Positions 26,688 to 35,848 of a stretch of DNA of 64,000 nucleotides are shown in pieces. The notes beneath the pieces were generated by a model that saw only the letters and a list, made by a program, of their open reading frames with translations, did not search any database and was not told the origin of the DNA. A program made the position numbers and the translations under genes. How positions within the stretch are numbered: position 1 is the stretch's first letter; the number at the start of each line of letters is the position of its first letter. The DNA is from Chryseobacterium sp. 6424 (GTDB lineage: Bacteria; Bacteroidota; Bacteroidia; Flavobacteriales; Weeksellaceae): NCBI RefSeq assembly GCF_003692615.1, contig NZ_CP023540.1, positions 1,550,001 through 1,614,000 of the forward strand. Reading direction: 5' to 3'.

Positions 26688-26728
26688 ATAATCATTACAA
26701 GTCCCTTATAACTCCGAAGAAGCGCCAT

Positions 26729-27046
26729 TCATTTTCGTTTATCGTTCGAAGTTTCTTCATATCCAAAAAGGCTGAAAATTTCTCTCATTCTTGAGCAGAG
26801 GCGGTTGCCATATTGAGATTCGATTTCGGCGGCAGAGAGATTGGTGGTAATATGAATGATGCCTTTTTCTTTAAACAAATCGTATCTCGTTAGAAGAATT
26901 TCAGCCATTACATTGCAGTCGTTGCCGAAGTATTTGGAGGTGGATCCGGTACCTAGATCATCGAAGCAACAGTTTTTGGGAATGCGACTGTCATTATAAA
27001 GACTACTCCGGAAATAAGTTTCCAACAATTCAAAGGCAGAGTGCAT
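26729..27046 (-). pseudogene. C-terminal fragment of a DnaC-like P-loop ATPase
   Basis: About 105 codons read SAFELLETYFRSS...NCCFDDLGTGSTSKYFG...GIIHITTNLSAAEIESQYGNR followed by LCSRMREIFSLF. This is the Walker B (CFDDLG) and sensor (TTNLS) end of the DnaC-like helicase-loader ATPases found in Flavobacteria mobile elements. The Walker A half is missing. Upstream the frame runs out of homology at about 27046, where DUF1016 sequence begins in another frame, so this is a deletion junction. Confidence 0.55.
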
Positions 27047-27390
27047 GAATTCTGAGACTATCTGAAATTGGCTTGTCGGTAGAAATATGAGACAGTATCT
27101 CGTAATTTTGGTAAGTGAGGGAAAATTTGCACATAAATTACAGATTGTCAATAGAATACCCTCTTTCGAATTCTGCATTTAGTTGTGCGCTTAGTTTTTT
27201 GAGTGTTTCTTTGACATAGCCTGCCCATACTTTACCGTTTTGCTCGTCTTCTACAATCATTTGCCCGATTCGGAAGTTGGTAAGAAGCAATGTGTATTCA
27301 CATTGCGGGTAATGGCGGTTTTAGCCTGCTCAATGAGTTGCTTTATGGATTGGAATAGAGGTTTTGTACATTTTAGACATAGAACAAATT
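27046..27390 (-). pseudogene. DUF1016 (YhcG-type) N-terminal fragment
   Basis: In two minus-strand frames the peptide reads CEYTLLLTNFRIGQMIVEDEQNGK, then VWAGYVKETLKKLSAQLNAEF and RGYSIDNL, with an internal stop near 27130 and further peptides ISTDKPISDSLRI. This matches the DUF1016 N-terminal domain of YhcG-type PD-(D/E)xK proteins. There is no nuclease domain because the gene is cut at about 27046 by the DnaC-like fragment. It is a clear remnant. Confidence 0.55.
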
Positions 27391-27625
27391 TATAAAATGA
27401 TTGGGAATATTGTTTTGATGTTCAGAATAAATTTTAGATTTGGTATAGAGCCTCATAACCCACTGAAGAACTGGTAGGCTTATATAGTGTACATTACGTA
27501 ACTTGCTGTGGCCGGGCGGGGATTCTCAAAACAGATCCAAACAGCTTTCGCTTTCATCATCTTAGGGGGAAGCATGGTATCATACAATTTAAATCTATAA
27601 GAAAGGGCCTACTTCTCTTAACTTT

Positions 27626-28477
27626 CTATATCCCATTTTGCGAGGCTGGGAAGGATTTGGAATCATTTATTTGATACTGCTGTAAAATGGCACAAATATT
27701 ATGGGTAAACTGAATGTCATTAAAATCATAGCATAAAGGCCCGGAGGTAAAAACGGCATTCTTATAATCAGAAGTGATTTCAATATCCAATAGTACAAAA
27801 TCAAAATCTTGACGCACACTGACTAACCATTTATTTAATACTTCTAAAGTGAGCACTGGTATTGCCATGAATTTTCGCCAATACTTCTCTGCCATTTTTT
27901 CGGATTCGTAGTAATGAATAATCTCATCTATGGAAAGTGCGTATTCGATGTATTTTTTCTGAAAGGAATAAATGTTGTAATCAAAATAGGCGTCTAGATC
28001 GTAGAAGTCCAGATATTCATAAAACCACTGGCGACAAAAGTCCAGTTTTAAGAAGCCATTTTCCATCAGTTCAGTTTCTATTTCAGAAACGGCGTCGGAC
28101 AATACCGATTTTAATTGGCTAAGCTCATCCGTTTCTGTATAATCAAATTTATCGTCCAGGTAATATATATGCGGCTCTAAGTAAGTCACCGGAATTTGTG
28201 ATGGACTGTCAATACACCACTGCTGGTGTATATCTGTAACGTGATGCTGATCTCCGTCAAAAGAAAAACCAAAGGCCCACACCCCTAGTTCATTAACGAA
28301 ATTATAGGCTGTCTGCTCCACCGGGGTATCGTAAACTTTGCCCATGTAGGCGTTAAAGGGCGCTGCACCATAAGGATGCTTATTTACCTCATCAAAATAC
28401 TCCCGAAACCTTTGTACAAATGTTTCCTTTGGATAGCCGTCATATACTCTATCCTCTTCCAACAGCAGTTCAAGCAT
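27626..28477 (-). CDS. Unknown acidic protein, possibly N-terminally shortened
   Basis: The 283-aa protein is not recognised. It is rich in Tyr, Phe, Asp and Glu. It has GVWAFGFSFDGDQHHVTDIHQQWCI near residue 67, broken by polar turns, and a C-terminal SGPLCYDFNDIQF. There is no signal peptide, membrane helix or metal cluster. Upstream of ATG 28475-28477 the frame stays open with plausible coding sequence (KLQLIITAFENLDAN) back to the terminator hairpin at 28541. The original start may have been lost or may be non-standard. It stands alone between decayed mobile genes. Function unknown; an immunity or polymorphic-toxin context is possible but not shown. Confidence 0.6.
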   Translation of the reverse strand: MLELLLEEDRVYDGYPKETFVQRFREYFDEVNKHPYGAAPFNAYMGKVYDTPVEQTAYNFVNELGVWAFGFSFDGDQHHVTDIHQQWCIDSPSQIPVTYLEPHIYYLDDKFDYTETDELSQLKSVLSDAVSEIETELMENGFLKLDFCRQWFYEYLDFYDLDAYFDYNIYSFQKKYIEYALSIDEIIHYYESEKMAEKYWRKFMAIPVLTLEVLNKWLVSVRQDFDFVLLDIEITSDYKNAVFTSGPLCYDFNDIQFTHNICAILQQYQINDSKSFPASQNGI

Positions 28478-28540
28478 ATTGGCGTCGAGGTTCTCGAAGG
28501 CTGTGATTATTAATTGCAGCTTATTTACACTGGTAACCTT

Positions 28541-28581
28541 GGGCAGACAAAAATCTCATCAGAGAAGTCTGCCCTTTTTTT
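28541..28581 (+). terminator. Strong hairpin with T-run
   Basis: GGGCAGAC and GTCTGCCC are perfect 8-bp arms around an 18-nt loop, followed by seven T on the plus strand. It lies between the unknown 283-aa gene and the primase fragment. It is oriented to stop rightward transcription, although the genes that used it seem to be gone. Confidence 0.7.
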
Positions 28582-28582
28582 A

Positions 28583-28999
28583 GAGAAAGTGTATTTAAGT
28601 TTTAGGAAAGGGATTTTTAATTGTGTTCCAGCCAAAGAACATGTAAAAAACAGAGCCTTACAGGTAGAAGATTTAGAAATCGGATTTAACAGCGGACAGC
28701 TCCATTATGCAGAAAGAAAAGCCGGAGAAAAGGGACTCATACAAAATTTATTAGATGTAGGATTATTATCCTTAGCCGGAACTAACAGCAGAACAGGCGG
28801 ACAAGCCTATAAAACTTTTGGAATTAAAAGCATTGTTTTTCCATTGAAAAATAAAGAAAATCAGATTGTAAGCTTTTATTTTAGAAGTATTGTAAATGAT
28901 AAAGAAGCGAAACATTTTTACTTAAAAAACCGTAGCGGAATCTATCCCAACTATCCGAAATCAGATACTAAAAAACTGATATTAACAGAATTGCCTTGA
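28583..28999 (+). pseudogene. Fragment of a mobile-element Toprim primase
   Basis: The frame reads EDLEIGFNSGQLHYAERKAGE, then LDVGLLSLAGTNSRTGGQAY, FGIKSIVFPLKNKENQIVSF and HFYLKNRSGIYPNYPKS. This resembles the middle part of DnaG-like primases carried by Bacteroidetes transposons. The zinc-finger part is missing on the left and the Toprim core (E..D.D) is missing on the right. The apparent TTG start at 28514 lies inside the terminator hairpin and is not a real start. It is a remnant of an older element. Confidence 0.55.
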
Positions 29000-29190
29000 A
29001 AAAAATTAATATTATGTTTACTCGCCATATTGAAAATATTAAAAACTTTGTAAAACAATGTATTTTACTAAAATACAAGAATGATAATTTATTTAATTTA
29101 CAAATATACAACTGAAGTCTATTTTCAACTAACAGCAATATATACCAAATATCATTTTAATAGATAATCTACAACCTACTAATGTGCGAA

Positions 29191-30330
29191 TCAAATAATT
29201 CCAAGTTGCTTTGCCACATCCTTGCGATATTTATCAAATGGTTTCTGCTTATTCTCAAAAAGATCAGAACCAAAAATATCTTTTTTTATTTCAGCTACAT
29301 CTCTATTTAAAAGCTTCGATAGTTCGTCAAGATGGCTTTCAGAGTATATATCTCTCTTTTTAATCAGTCCAAGAGATTCATTTTTATGAAAACTAAATCT
29401 ACCTTGCAGATTTAAAATTGTAGTGAAATCAGAAGGTTGCTCAATTTTAATTGTATATTGATTTATTGAATTAATGCCAAAATAATTACTTATCGGATCT
29501 TTGTAATAAATCTTAAAATTAATTGGATGTATAAATTTTGTGGATGTTGGTGAAAGTAATTCGATTTCATTCAAATCTCCCAACATCTTTTGTTTCTTAA
29601 GTTTTGAGTTACATGAATAACATGTAGGTACTAAATTATAGAGGCAGAGTGCAAAATAAGGATAAGCGCTTTGGGGTAAAACATGATCAATTGTAAAATT
29701 ATTTTTCCAATTTTTAACGACTTCCCATTTAATAGAATTATCTGTGTTTTTGCAACTATTTAAGGCATTAAATAATAAACTGTCAGTGATGAGAGTACTT
29801 TTTAAAGTCATTTCATCAGAGACTTTTCCTGCGCAAAGTTTCACTATTTTTTTTGCATTTGGTTTGGTAATGCCAGTCAACTTCATCAAATCTTCAATAT
29901 TGCCGGTATTTATTAAATCATAGAAATCAAAATAATCATTAGAGAACGGTATATAGGCATTTACAAAATCAATCTCGCAATAATAGCAAGTCCGGATATT
30001 GAATAATGATGTATATTTCATGAAGAATTTCGAGATTCCCTTTTGAAGACAATTTTGATAATCAAACCATTTTACTAAATCACTTTTAGAATAAATTTCT
30101 CCTGCTAATTCAAAATTTTCCTTTGACGCATCAGGCTTTATGCGGTTAGCTAAAGCAATAATTTCATCAAAAGGAAGAACCAAAAATTCTTCTAGTTTTA
30201 AACCTGGCTTTAATTTGTCTAAAAATAGATTGATATGCGGAAGAACATTTGAACAACATTTTGTCAGTTCATTTTGATAATCCCTTTCAAAGTTTGAATT
30301 ACCTTCATTCCTATATTGAATTCTCCCCAT
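29191..30330 (-). CDS. HNH endonuclease partner of an ATPase
   Basis: The 379-aa protein has a zinc-ribbon pair C-Y-Y-C at about residue 118 and an HNH core FTIDHVLPQSAYPYFALCLYN, then LVPTCYSCNSKLKKQK near residues 215-248. The catalytic D-H and both cysteine pairs are present. An N-terminal helical region precedes it. Its start overlaps the ATPase gene by 20 bp, so the two are coupled. An ATPase/HNH pair points to a Septu-like or related defence module, different in sequence from the pair at 19132-21560. The target is unknown. Confidence 0.72.
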   Translation of the reverse strand: MGRIQYRNEGNSNFERDYQNELTKCCSNVLPHINLFLDKLKPGLKLEEFLVLPFDEIIALANRIKPDASKENFELAGEIYSKSDLVKWFDYQNCLQKGISKFFMKYTSLFNIRTCYYCEIDFVNAYIPFSNDYFDFYDLINTGNIEDLMKLTGITKPNAKKIVKLCAGKVSDEMTLKSTLITDSLLFNALNSCKNTDNSIKWEVVKNWKNNFTIDHVLPQSAYPYFALCLYNLVPTCYSCNSKLKKQKMLGDLNEIELLSPTSTKFIHPINFKIYYKDPISNYFGINSINQYTIKIEQPSDFTTILNLQGRFSFHKNESLGLIKKRDIYSESHLDELSKLLNRDVAEIKKDIFGSDLFENKQKPFDKYRKDVAKQLGII

Positions 30331-32371
30331 TTTCTTTCATTTTTTTTAATTGCTCCTGCAATTTTTCTATTTCTTTCTCTGTTTCCTCAATTGATTTTTC
30401 TCTCCACAATATTCTGTCAAGTTGACTTAAATGATTCTTAAGAACAGTTCTAATATAGTCTTCACCAATAAGGTTAATTAGTTTGACAAAACTTTTTCTT
30501 TTATGAAAATACTCCGCCTTATATTTTTCTATAAGTTTAACATCTCTTTCTATTTCTTTAGAAGTTTTTTCATAATACTTTAAAAAAGATTCTATTTTTC
30601 CTCTTGCAAACGCCCCTTTTGTGTCGGACAAAAAGAATCCATTATTCAATATTTCGTGAATATTTTCTGCAAAAGTATTGTCAGATTTATATTCAATAGG
30701 TTTTGATACGCCTTCCTTTGATTCTAAAAATAAAATATTTTGCTTAGGTATATCCGATAAAACAAACGGAGAATGAGTAATAATCAGAAAGTTCAATCCT
30801 TCTATTGAGTCAAGTTTTACATTTTGTAAGATATCTAATAGCCTTTCAATAAATTTACGTTGAAACTCCGGATGGAAATACAATTCTATTTCGTCTAATA
30901 TCACATTTACATTTCTATACTTTATTAACTCAAAACTATTTACAGAATTAATATTTACTATATGATAAATAATAGAGGTTAATGTGTAAATCATTTGTCT
31001 TTCACCAGAGCTAATACTCTTCAGTATATCGACATTGTCCTTGGTCATAAAACAAATATCAAAAGTTGGTGGTGGAAGATGATCCAAAAATTCTTCATTG
31101 ATTATTGGTTGTATTTCTTTTAAATGACTTAAGCTTAATTTTTGATCAACATTCCTCCAAATTCTATCATACTCTTTATAATAATTTATAACCTGTTTCA
31201 ATTTTAAAAGAATATGACTGTTGTTGTCAATAAATTTATTTAGAAAAAGATTTGTATTGATTATTAAATATTCGTAATTTTTGTCCTTACCCTGCTCTAC
31301 TATACACTTTCCAAAAGAGTGATATTTTTCGCAAATGCTTATAATTTTGTAGAGAATATAAATGTCAAATCTATATTGTTCTGTGCCTAGTGAAATATGA
31401 TAAATTTCAAATCTTTTTTTAAATTCTGTGAGTAAAGATTTTAAATTAAAATAAAATTTTGTTTTACCTGCTAGTTTAGTTGTAAAGATAAAACCTATTT
31501 GATCTTCAAGAACATTAAAAAAATTCTCGCTTCTTCGTTTTTCCGAACCGAATTTTGTGATTTTCTTTTCGGAATTTGTATTTAATATAGTAAAGGATCT
31601 TGAATCTTTAAGTTTTAATTTTATATGATCAACAATTAGGTTTTCCGTAATTGAAAGAAACTGGTTTTTAACCAGAATTGAAATTAACCGTTGATGTAAA
31701 AGATAATTTTCATTATTAATATCAATAATACCAGAATAGTTACCTGCCTCTCTTTTTGGATTAAGTACGACGGGAATTTGATAGGAATCGTTTTTATGAA
31801 ATAATTTGTCAATCCACTGACCTGCTTCTGATGAATTGAATGAATGTATTGAATAATTTAAGATGCTTGTATAAAAGAATTCAGTCAAATCTATTTGAAG
31901 TCTTGATTTCAGTTCAATCAATTCTACAATACCTCTATTTATGTTGAGTATATAATACTTTTGATTAATCAAATAATAAATTTCACAACAAACTGTCTCA
32001 CCAGATTTATTTAGAAATTGTAATTCTGCAGAAGAATTAAGTTCTTTTTCTTTAATTTTACGAGCTGCTAATTGGTTGATAGCAACTATAAACAGTTCAA
32101 TTAATGCACTTTTACCACTCCCATTTTTTCCAACAATTGCTGAAATTGACACTTTCTCGTTGTCGAAAAAATTGTGAGGTAAATATTCAGTTTCATCAAA
32201 ATTAATTGTTCTGACAGGTAAGTCAGATATTTTATCATCTATTCTTTCTTCATTAGCAGAATAGAATTTAGCCTCAGCGTAAAATTTGTAAATTTGATTA
32301 ACTTGAAGATTCTTCAAAAATTTTCGGCTACAACCTTTCAATGGCCTTATAGCAAGTAGTTTAAAACTCAT
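30311..32371 (-). CDS. Large AAA/ABC-type ATPase of an ATPase/HNH pair
   Basis: The 686-aa protein has Walker A GKNGSGKSAL near residue 85. A long helical, mostly polar insert follows. The C-terminal half carries the ABC-type signature ISSGERQMIYTLT, Walker B VILDEIELYFHPEFQ and LIITHSPFVLSDI. The C-terminus ends in a charged coiled coil (EETEKEIEKLQEQLKKMKE). I chose ATG 32371 over TTG 32377. It has the RecF/SMC-like architecture of defence ATPases without a Toprim domain. The HNH gene follows with a 20-bp overlap. The pair stands alone, with AT-rich gaps on both sides. Confidence 0.75.
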   Translation of the reverse strand: MSFKLLAIRPLKGCSRKFLKNLQVNQIYKFYAEAKFYSANEERIDDKISDLPVRTINFDETEYLPHNFFDNEKVSISAIVGKNGSGKSALIELFIVAINQLAARKIKEKELNSSAELQFLNKSGETVCCEIYYLINQKYYILNINRGIVELIELKSRLQIDLTEFFYTSILNYSIHSFNSSEAGQWIDKLFHKNDSYQIPVVLNPKREAGNYSGIIDINNENYLLHQRLISILVKNQFLSITENLIVDHIKLKLKDSRSFTILNTNSEKKITKFGSEKRRSENFFNVLEDQIGFIFTTKLAGKTKFYFNLKSLLTEFKKRFEIYHISLGTEQYRFDIYILYKIISICEKYHSFGKCIVEQGKDKNYEYLIINTNLFLNKFIDNNSHILLKLKQVINYYKEYDRIWRNVDQKLSLSHLKEIQPIINEEFLDHLPPPTFDICFMTKDNVDILKSISSGERQMIYTLTSIIYHIVNINSVNSFELIKYRNVNVILDEIELYFHPEFQRKFIERLLDILQNVKLDSIEGLNFLIITHSPFVLSDIPKQNILFLESKEGVSKPIEYKSDNTFAENIHEILNNGFFLSDTKGAFARGKIESFLKYYEKTSKEIERDVKLIEKYKAEYFHKRKSFVKLINLIGEDYIRTVLKNHLSQLDRILWREKSIEETEKEIEKLQEQLKKMKENGENSI

Positions 32372-32682
32372 AAGCAAATATTTTTACTTTTTAAAAATTT
32401 TAAGACAGCATCCAACAATTTTTAATTAATTATCCTTGTTTAATATTGGGTTCAAGAATGTCTAATGCTTTATTTACTCATACACCGTTTTATATTTTCA
32501 TAAAAGTAAGATTAAACTTGAACTTTACTTTCAAATAATTATATGAGTTCAGGTTTACAAAAACATATATAAAGTTGATTTTTATAATTTAAGAGTTTTA
32601 TCTCATTCAATTATAAAAACCTATTAATTAGTAAAACCCATCATCCAAAACAGTTCCTTTCTACCCACCCTTTCTACCCACC
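32372..32682. other. AT-rich intergenic stretch
   Basis: About 310 bp with no supported gene. It contains two TTTCTACCCACCC units at about 32657-32681. These are the degenerate continuation of the repeat that encodes W-V-x-R-W-V-E in the neighbouring gene. Confidence 0.4.
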
Positions 32683-34062
32683 CTAAGGTAAAATATAATT
32701 GATTCTCCAATAGCCACCTCTATCGCTTCCTTCTCTTTCAATTAGTCCCAATTCTTTTAAAGCATCTATGTTGTTATCTATTGCTGAGGCACTTATACCA
32801 ACTTTTTGTTCTAATTCTTTTTTAGTAACTCTATTGTCTTTATGAACTTCTTCAAGAATTTTAACTCTATTATCCGTTAGTTTTTCTACCCACCTATCTA
32901 CCCACTTTTTGAAATCGAATGGTCTTCTAAGTGTAACAGTAAACATCCCATCCATTGCAAATTCGGGAGGAGTCAAATTTGCTTCCTCCATTAAATCATT
33001 CATTCTAATGATTCCTGAACCAATTTGCTCAACCATTCTTATTCTTTCAAATAAACCAAAAATAAGAGGATTTCTACTTAAACTTCTTTTACCAAATTCA
33101 TTTCTTGGAATACCACTTACTAGACCTCCCGGATTGGAAATTTCAACTCTATCCGAAAACAGTTCAATAGTAATCCGAGCACCCTTTTCATAATAATCTC
33201 TGTGTGCTAATGCGTTTATGATAGCTTCTTTAAAAACAGTTTCAGGAATTTCCCACAGTTCATTTCTTGGTTTGGAACCCGCACCTTCTATATCGTATCG
33301 GACATCTAATTTTCCTTTTAGCCACTCCATACTTTGTAAAAACTGTTGATAAAGTGTGCCGGTCATTATTTTATCATCAATGATGAATCTTTTGTCGATG
33401 CCTTCGAACGCAACACATCTTACTACAGCCTTTTCAAAAAATATTTCGGGATCTTGAGCAAAAAATAAAACTGCTCCATTTTTCAAAAAAGAATCTTTAA
33501 TAAAGAGTTTCAAATTACTGAAAACCTGTTCATCATCAATTGCATTGTTCAATCCCGCCAATTCTCTGAACTGCCTAATATTTTCATTCGGAATATCCCG
33601 TTTAATGTCAATTGTTTTGCACGGAGCTTCATCAAAATAAATACGATCTGCCTGTTGAAAGAAATCTCTCATTTCTTCCACCGTCGTCAATTTTTGTGAA
33701 TTTGGACCTTGTCGAACATAGATCGCACCTGAAAGAACATAAGGTTTGCTTTCTCCTGAAGGCACTTCAATGACAACAATTTCTTTTCCATCAATTTCAA
33801 CAGTATAAATATCACAATGGAGAGAAGGAGAAATTTCCCCGATAGAATTTTGCAGAGAAGAACGCTTGGAATTGTCAAAAGATATTCCTTTGATATTATT
33901 TTTATCGTCAACACCAATCAAAAGTGTACCACCTGCCGCATTAGCAAAAGCGCATATTTCTTCTGTTATTTCTTTAACCTTTGAAGGAAAATTTAACTTA
34001 AATTCCGCATTATATCCCTCACCTGAAGAAATGATGGATTTTAATTCAATTTCTGTCAGCAT
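32683..34062 (-). CDS. AlbA_2 (Schlafen-like) ATP-binding transcriptional regulator
   Basis: The 459-aa protein has an N-terminal AlbA_2 domain (about 1-125: YNAEFKLNFP...FANAAGGTLLIGVDDKNNIKG). A middle GHKL-type ATP-binding region follows (FKEAIINALAHRDY, VEISNPGGL, about 280-370). It ends in a C-terminal winged helix (about 400-459: KKELEQKVGISASAIDNNI). Proteins with this order are widespread and act as DNA-binding regulators or as parts of defence islands. A short W-V-D-R-W-V-E repeat joins the ATPase and helix domains. Its partner or target is not evident. It is a single-gene unit between two defence systems. Confidence 0.82.
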   Translation of the reverse strand: MLTEIELKSIISSGEGYNAEFKLNFPSKVKEITEEICAFANAAGGTLLIGVDDKNNIKGISFDNSKRSSLQNSIGEISPSLHCDIYTVEIDGKEIVVIEVPSGESKPYVLSGAIYVRQGPNSQKLTTVEEMRDFFQQADRIYFDEAPCKTIDIKRDIPNENIRQFRELAGLNNAIDDEQVFSNLKLFIKDSFLKNGAVLFFAQDPEIFFEKAVVRCVAFEGIDKRFIIDDKIMTGTLYQQFLQSMEWLKGKLDVRYDIEGAGSKPRNELWEIPETVFKEAIINALAHRDYYEKGARITIELFSDRVEISNPGGLVSGIPRNEFGKRSLSRNPLIFGLFERIRMVEQIGSGIIRMNDLMEEANLTPPEFAMDGMFTVTLRRPFDFKKWVDRWVEKLTDNRVKILEEVHKDNRVTKKELEQKVGISASAIDNNIDALKELGLIEREGSDRGGYWRINYILP

Positions 34063-34280
34063 TTATTCTAGTTTTTGTTCTTGATTGTAATTTATGAAAA
34101 TTATAAACTCTTTTTTCTTTGACTGTATTTGATAGTAATCTTTCACTACTCTTCATTCACATTTACAAAACATCCTTTAATCTCTAATTATGTGAGCACT
34201 ATTTACTTTACTATCATCACACTTACACCATTTATACGTGTTTGCTATTACGCTGCAGCCAAAAATTTGATATTTCATGA

Positions 34281-35848
34281 TTACATATAAAAAAAATATT
34301 TGTTTGGAGGATTCTCCAAATCTTTAGGAAAATATTGTATAATTTCTCCTACTTTTTTTGAAAATTGAATAGTTATTGGTAGCCCATCACAATAGCTACA
34401 ATTATTAAAATTCATTTTTGTCAATGCTAGAATTTCTTGACAAATCTCCACAATCGGAGTTTCTCCAATATTTTCAACCGATAAAGGCATAGGCACGTAA
34501 GCTCCGGGATAAGTATCGTAGTAAGGTATAAATCCGTTCGAGTATAAAAATGCCTTGTCGTTACTAACCTTCAATAGTGTTCCGCGCAAAACAGGATAAT
34601 CGCTATTTCGCAAAAGTCTTAATTGAGAATTTTTGATAGTAACTAAATCATATTCAATATCTTCACCCAAAGATTCTTTAATTCCATCGACGATACCATC
34701 AAGTTCATTATAATCCGGATTGACATACGCGTCCCAAAAATCAGATGTCTTATGAATGACAATTCGTTTTGGAGTATGCTTATTTAATAGTTTGTATTGA
34801 TTTAAAACATTAATAATTAACTCTTTAGCATATGCATATTTCAAGTGCGGCGTTACCACTTTAGTTTTTTCGCTTCTCCATTCAAACTGTTTGCCTGTAA
34901 AAACCAAACCTTTCCCATCCTTATTAAATGCTTGTGCGATACTCGATCTTAGATGATTTTTACCTTTTTCATTAATTTTATGAAAACTAATCCCTAAATA
35001 ACAAGTATCTGCATCTATATCTCTAATCGTCCAAGGTGTGCAATTTGCGGTTTTGTAGTATTGAGCAACGCAAAAATTCCAAGCAATCATCGACAAATCC
35101 TGCAAACTTTTTTTGGTTCCATCAATCGTATTCTCTAAGATAATTTGAATAGGTATATTCTTTCCTGTCGCCAAAATATCTGCCTTAATCTTTCGTCTTA
35201 AATTGTGAAAAACATTTCCCAAAGTGAAGGTTCCAATTTTTTTAAAAACATCTTTACCTATAATAAGAATGATAATATCGGGTCTTCCTGTCGTATTTTC
35301 TATCAATTCAAGATAACAATTTGTATACAATTCAGAAATATCATTCAATTTTTCAATCTGCTTTTTCTCTGATTCAATTATCTCGGTAATTGCACTCGAA
35401 TTTATTGTATAATCATCTCCATCATTTAGAAATTCACATTTAAAACATGATTCAGAGTTAAAGCCTGGAAAGTCAGGATTAGCTTTCTTATTAATTATTT
35501 CACCACTTTCAATGTCTTCTTCAAAACCGCTATCAAAATCTTCATCGTCGAAAAGTGACTCTATGTCTATAGTTTCATCGTCATCATCATTAGGATCATC
35601 GTCATTGGTAGTACTAACTTTTAAAGATTTTGGTTTATAATTTTTTGTTGATTCAATCGGATTGCTGAATTTATCTATCCAACTTTTATAGTCACTAATC
35701 TGCTTTTTAGTTCCTATTACGGAATATTTTTATGCGATTTATTACTTATTGAATAAAAACCCATTGCTTCAATTCCCTTTTTTGGGTCTTCGCATAGAAA
35801 ATCATTCGCAAATTCAATAAGTGGCTCTTGTAGATATTGTATTTCCAT
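34281..35848 (-). pseudogene. Short prokaryotic Argonaute (MID-PIWI), one frameshift
   Basis: The 5' piece starts at ATG 35848: QEPLIEFANDFLCEDPKKGIEAMGF, the typical short-pAgo N-terminus split here only by turns. The main piece then runs SVIGTKKQISDYKSWIDKF, a D/E-rich insert, NPDFPGFNSESCF, RPDIIILIIGKDVFKK, CYLGISFHK, KRIVIHKTSDFW and LPITIQFSKKVGEIIQYF. The last four are PIWI hallmarks. The first catalytic aspartate is replaced (G-I-S), as in inactive short Agos. The frame breaks at a T5 run (35727-35731, plus strand); a sixth T restores a 522-aa protein. It overlaps the stop of its APAZ partner by 1 bp. The ORF beginning with TTG at 35348 is only the tail. Confidence 0.82.

Larger units (their letters stand above)
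26227..26728. other. Intergenic region with operon promoter and repeat
   Basis: This stretch lies upstream of the AbiEi-HsdM operon. It holds the presumed promoter, a fragment of an AlbA_2-type gene (about 26516-26577), a hairpin with perfect TTGTCCCAA/TTGGGACAA arms (26601-26631) and one copy of a 44-bp repeat (26644-26687). No complete gene is present. Confidence 0.5.

Noticed and set aside
28514..28582. N-terminus of a 161-aa protein starting at TTG
   Set aside because: This start lies upstream of and runs through the terminator hairpin 28541-28581. Only the part from about 28583 resembles a primase.
34281..35348. Independent 355-aa gene starting at TTG
   Set aside because: The frame continues upstream without a stop to 35729 and carries pAgo motifs there. 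The TTG is not a real start, and the protein is the C-terminal two-thirds of an Argonaute.
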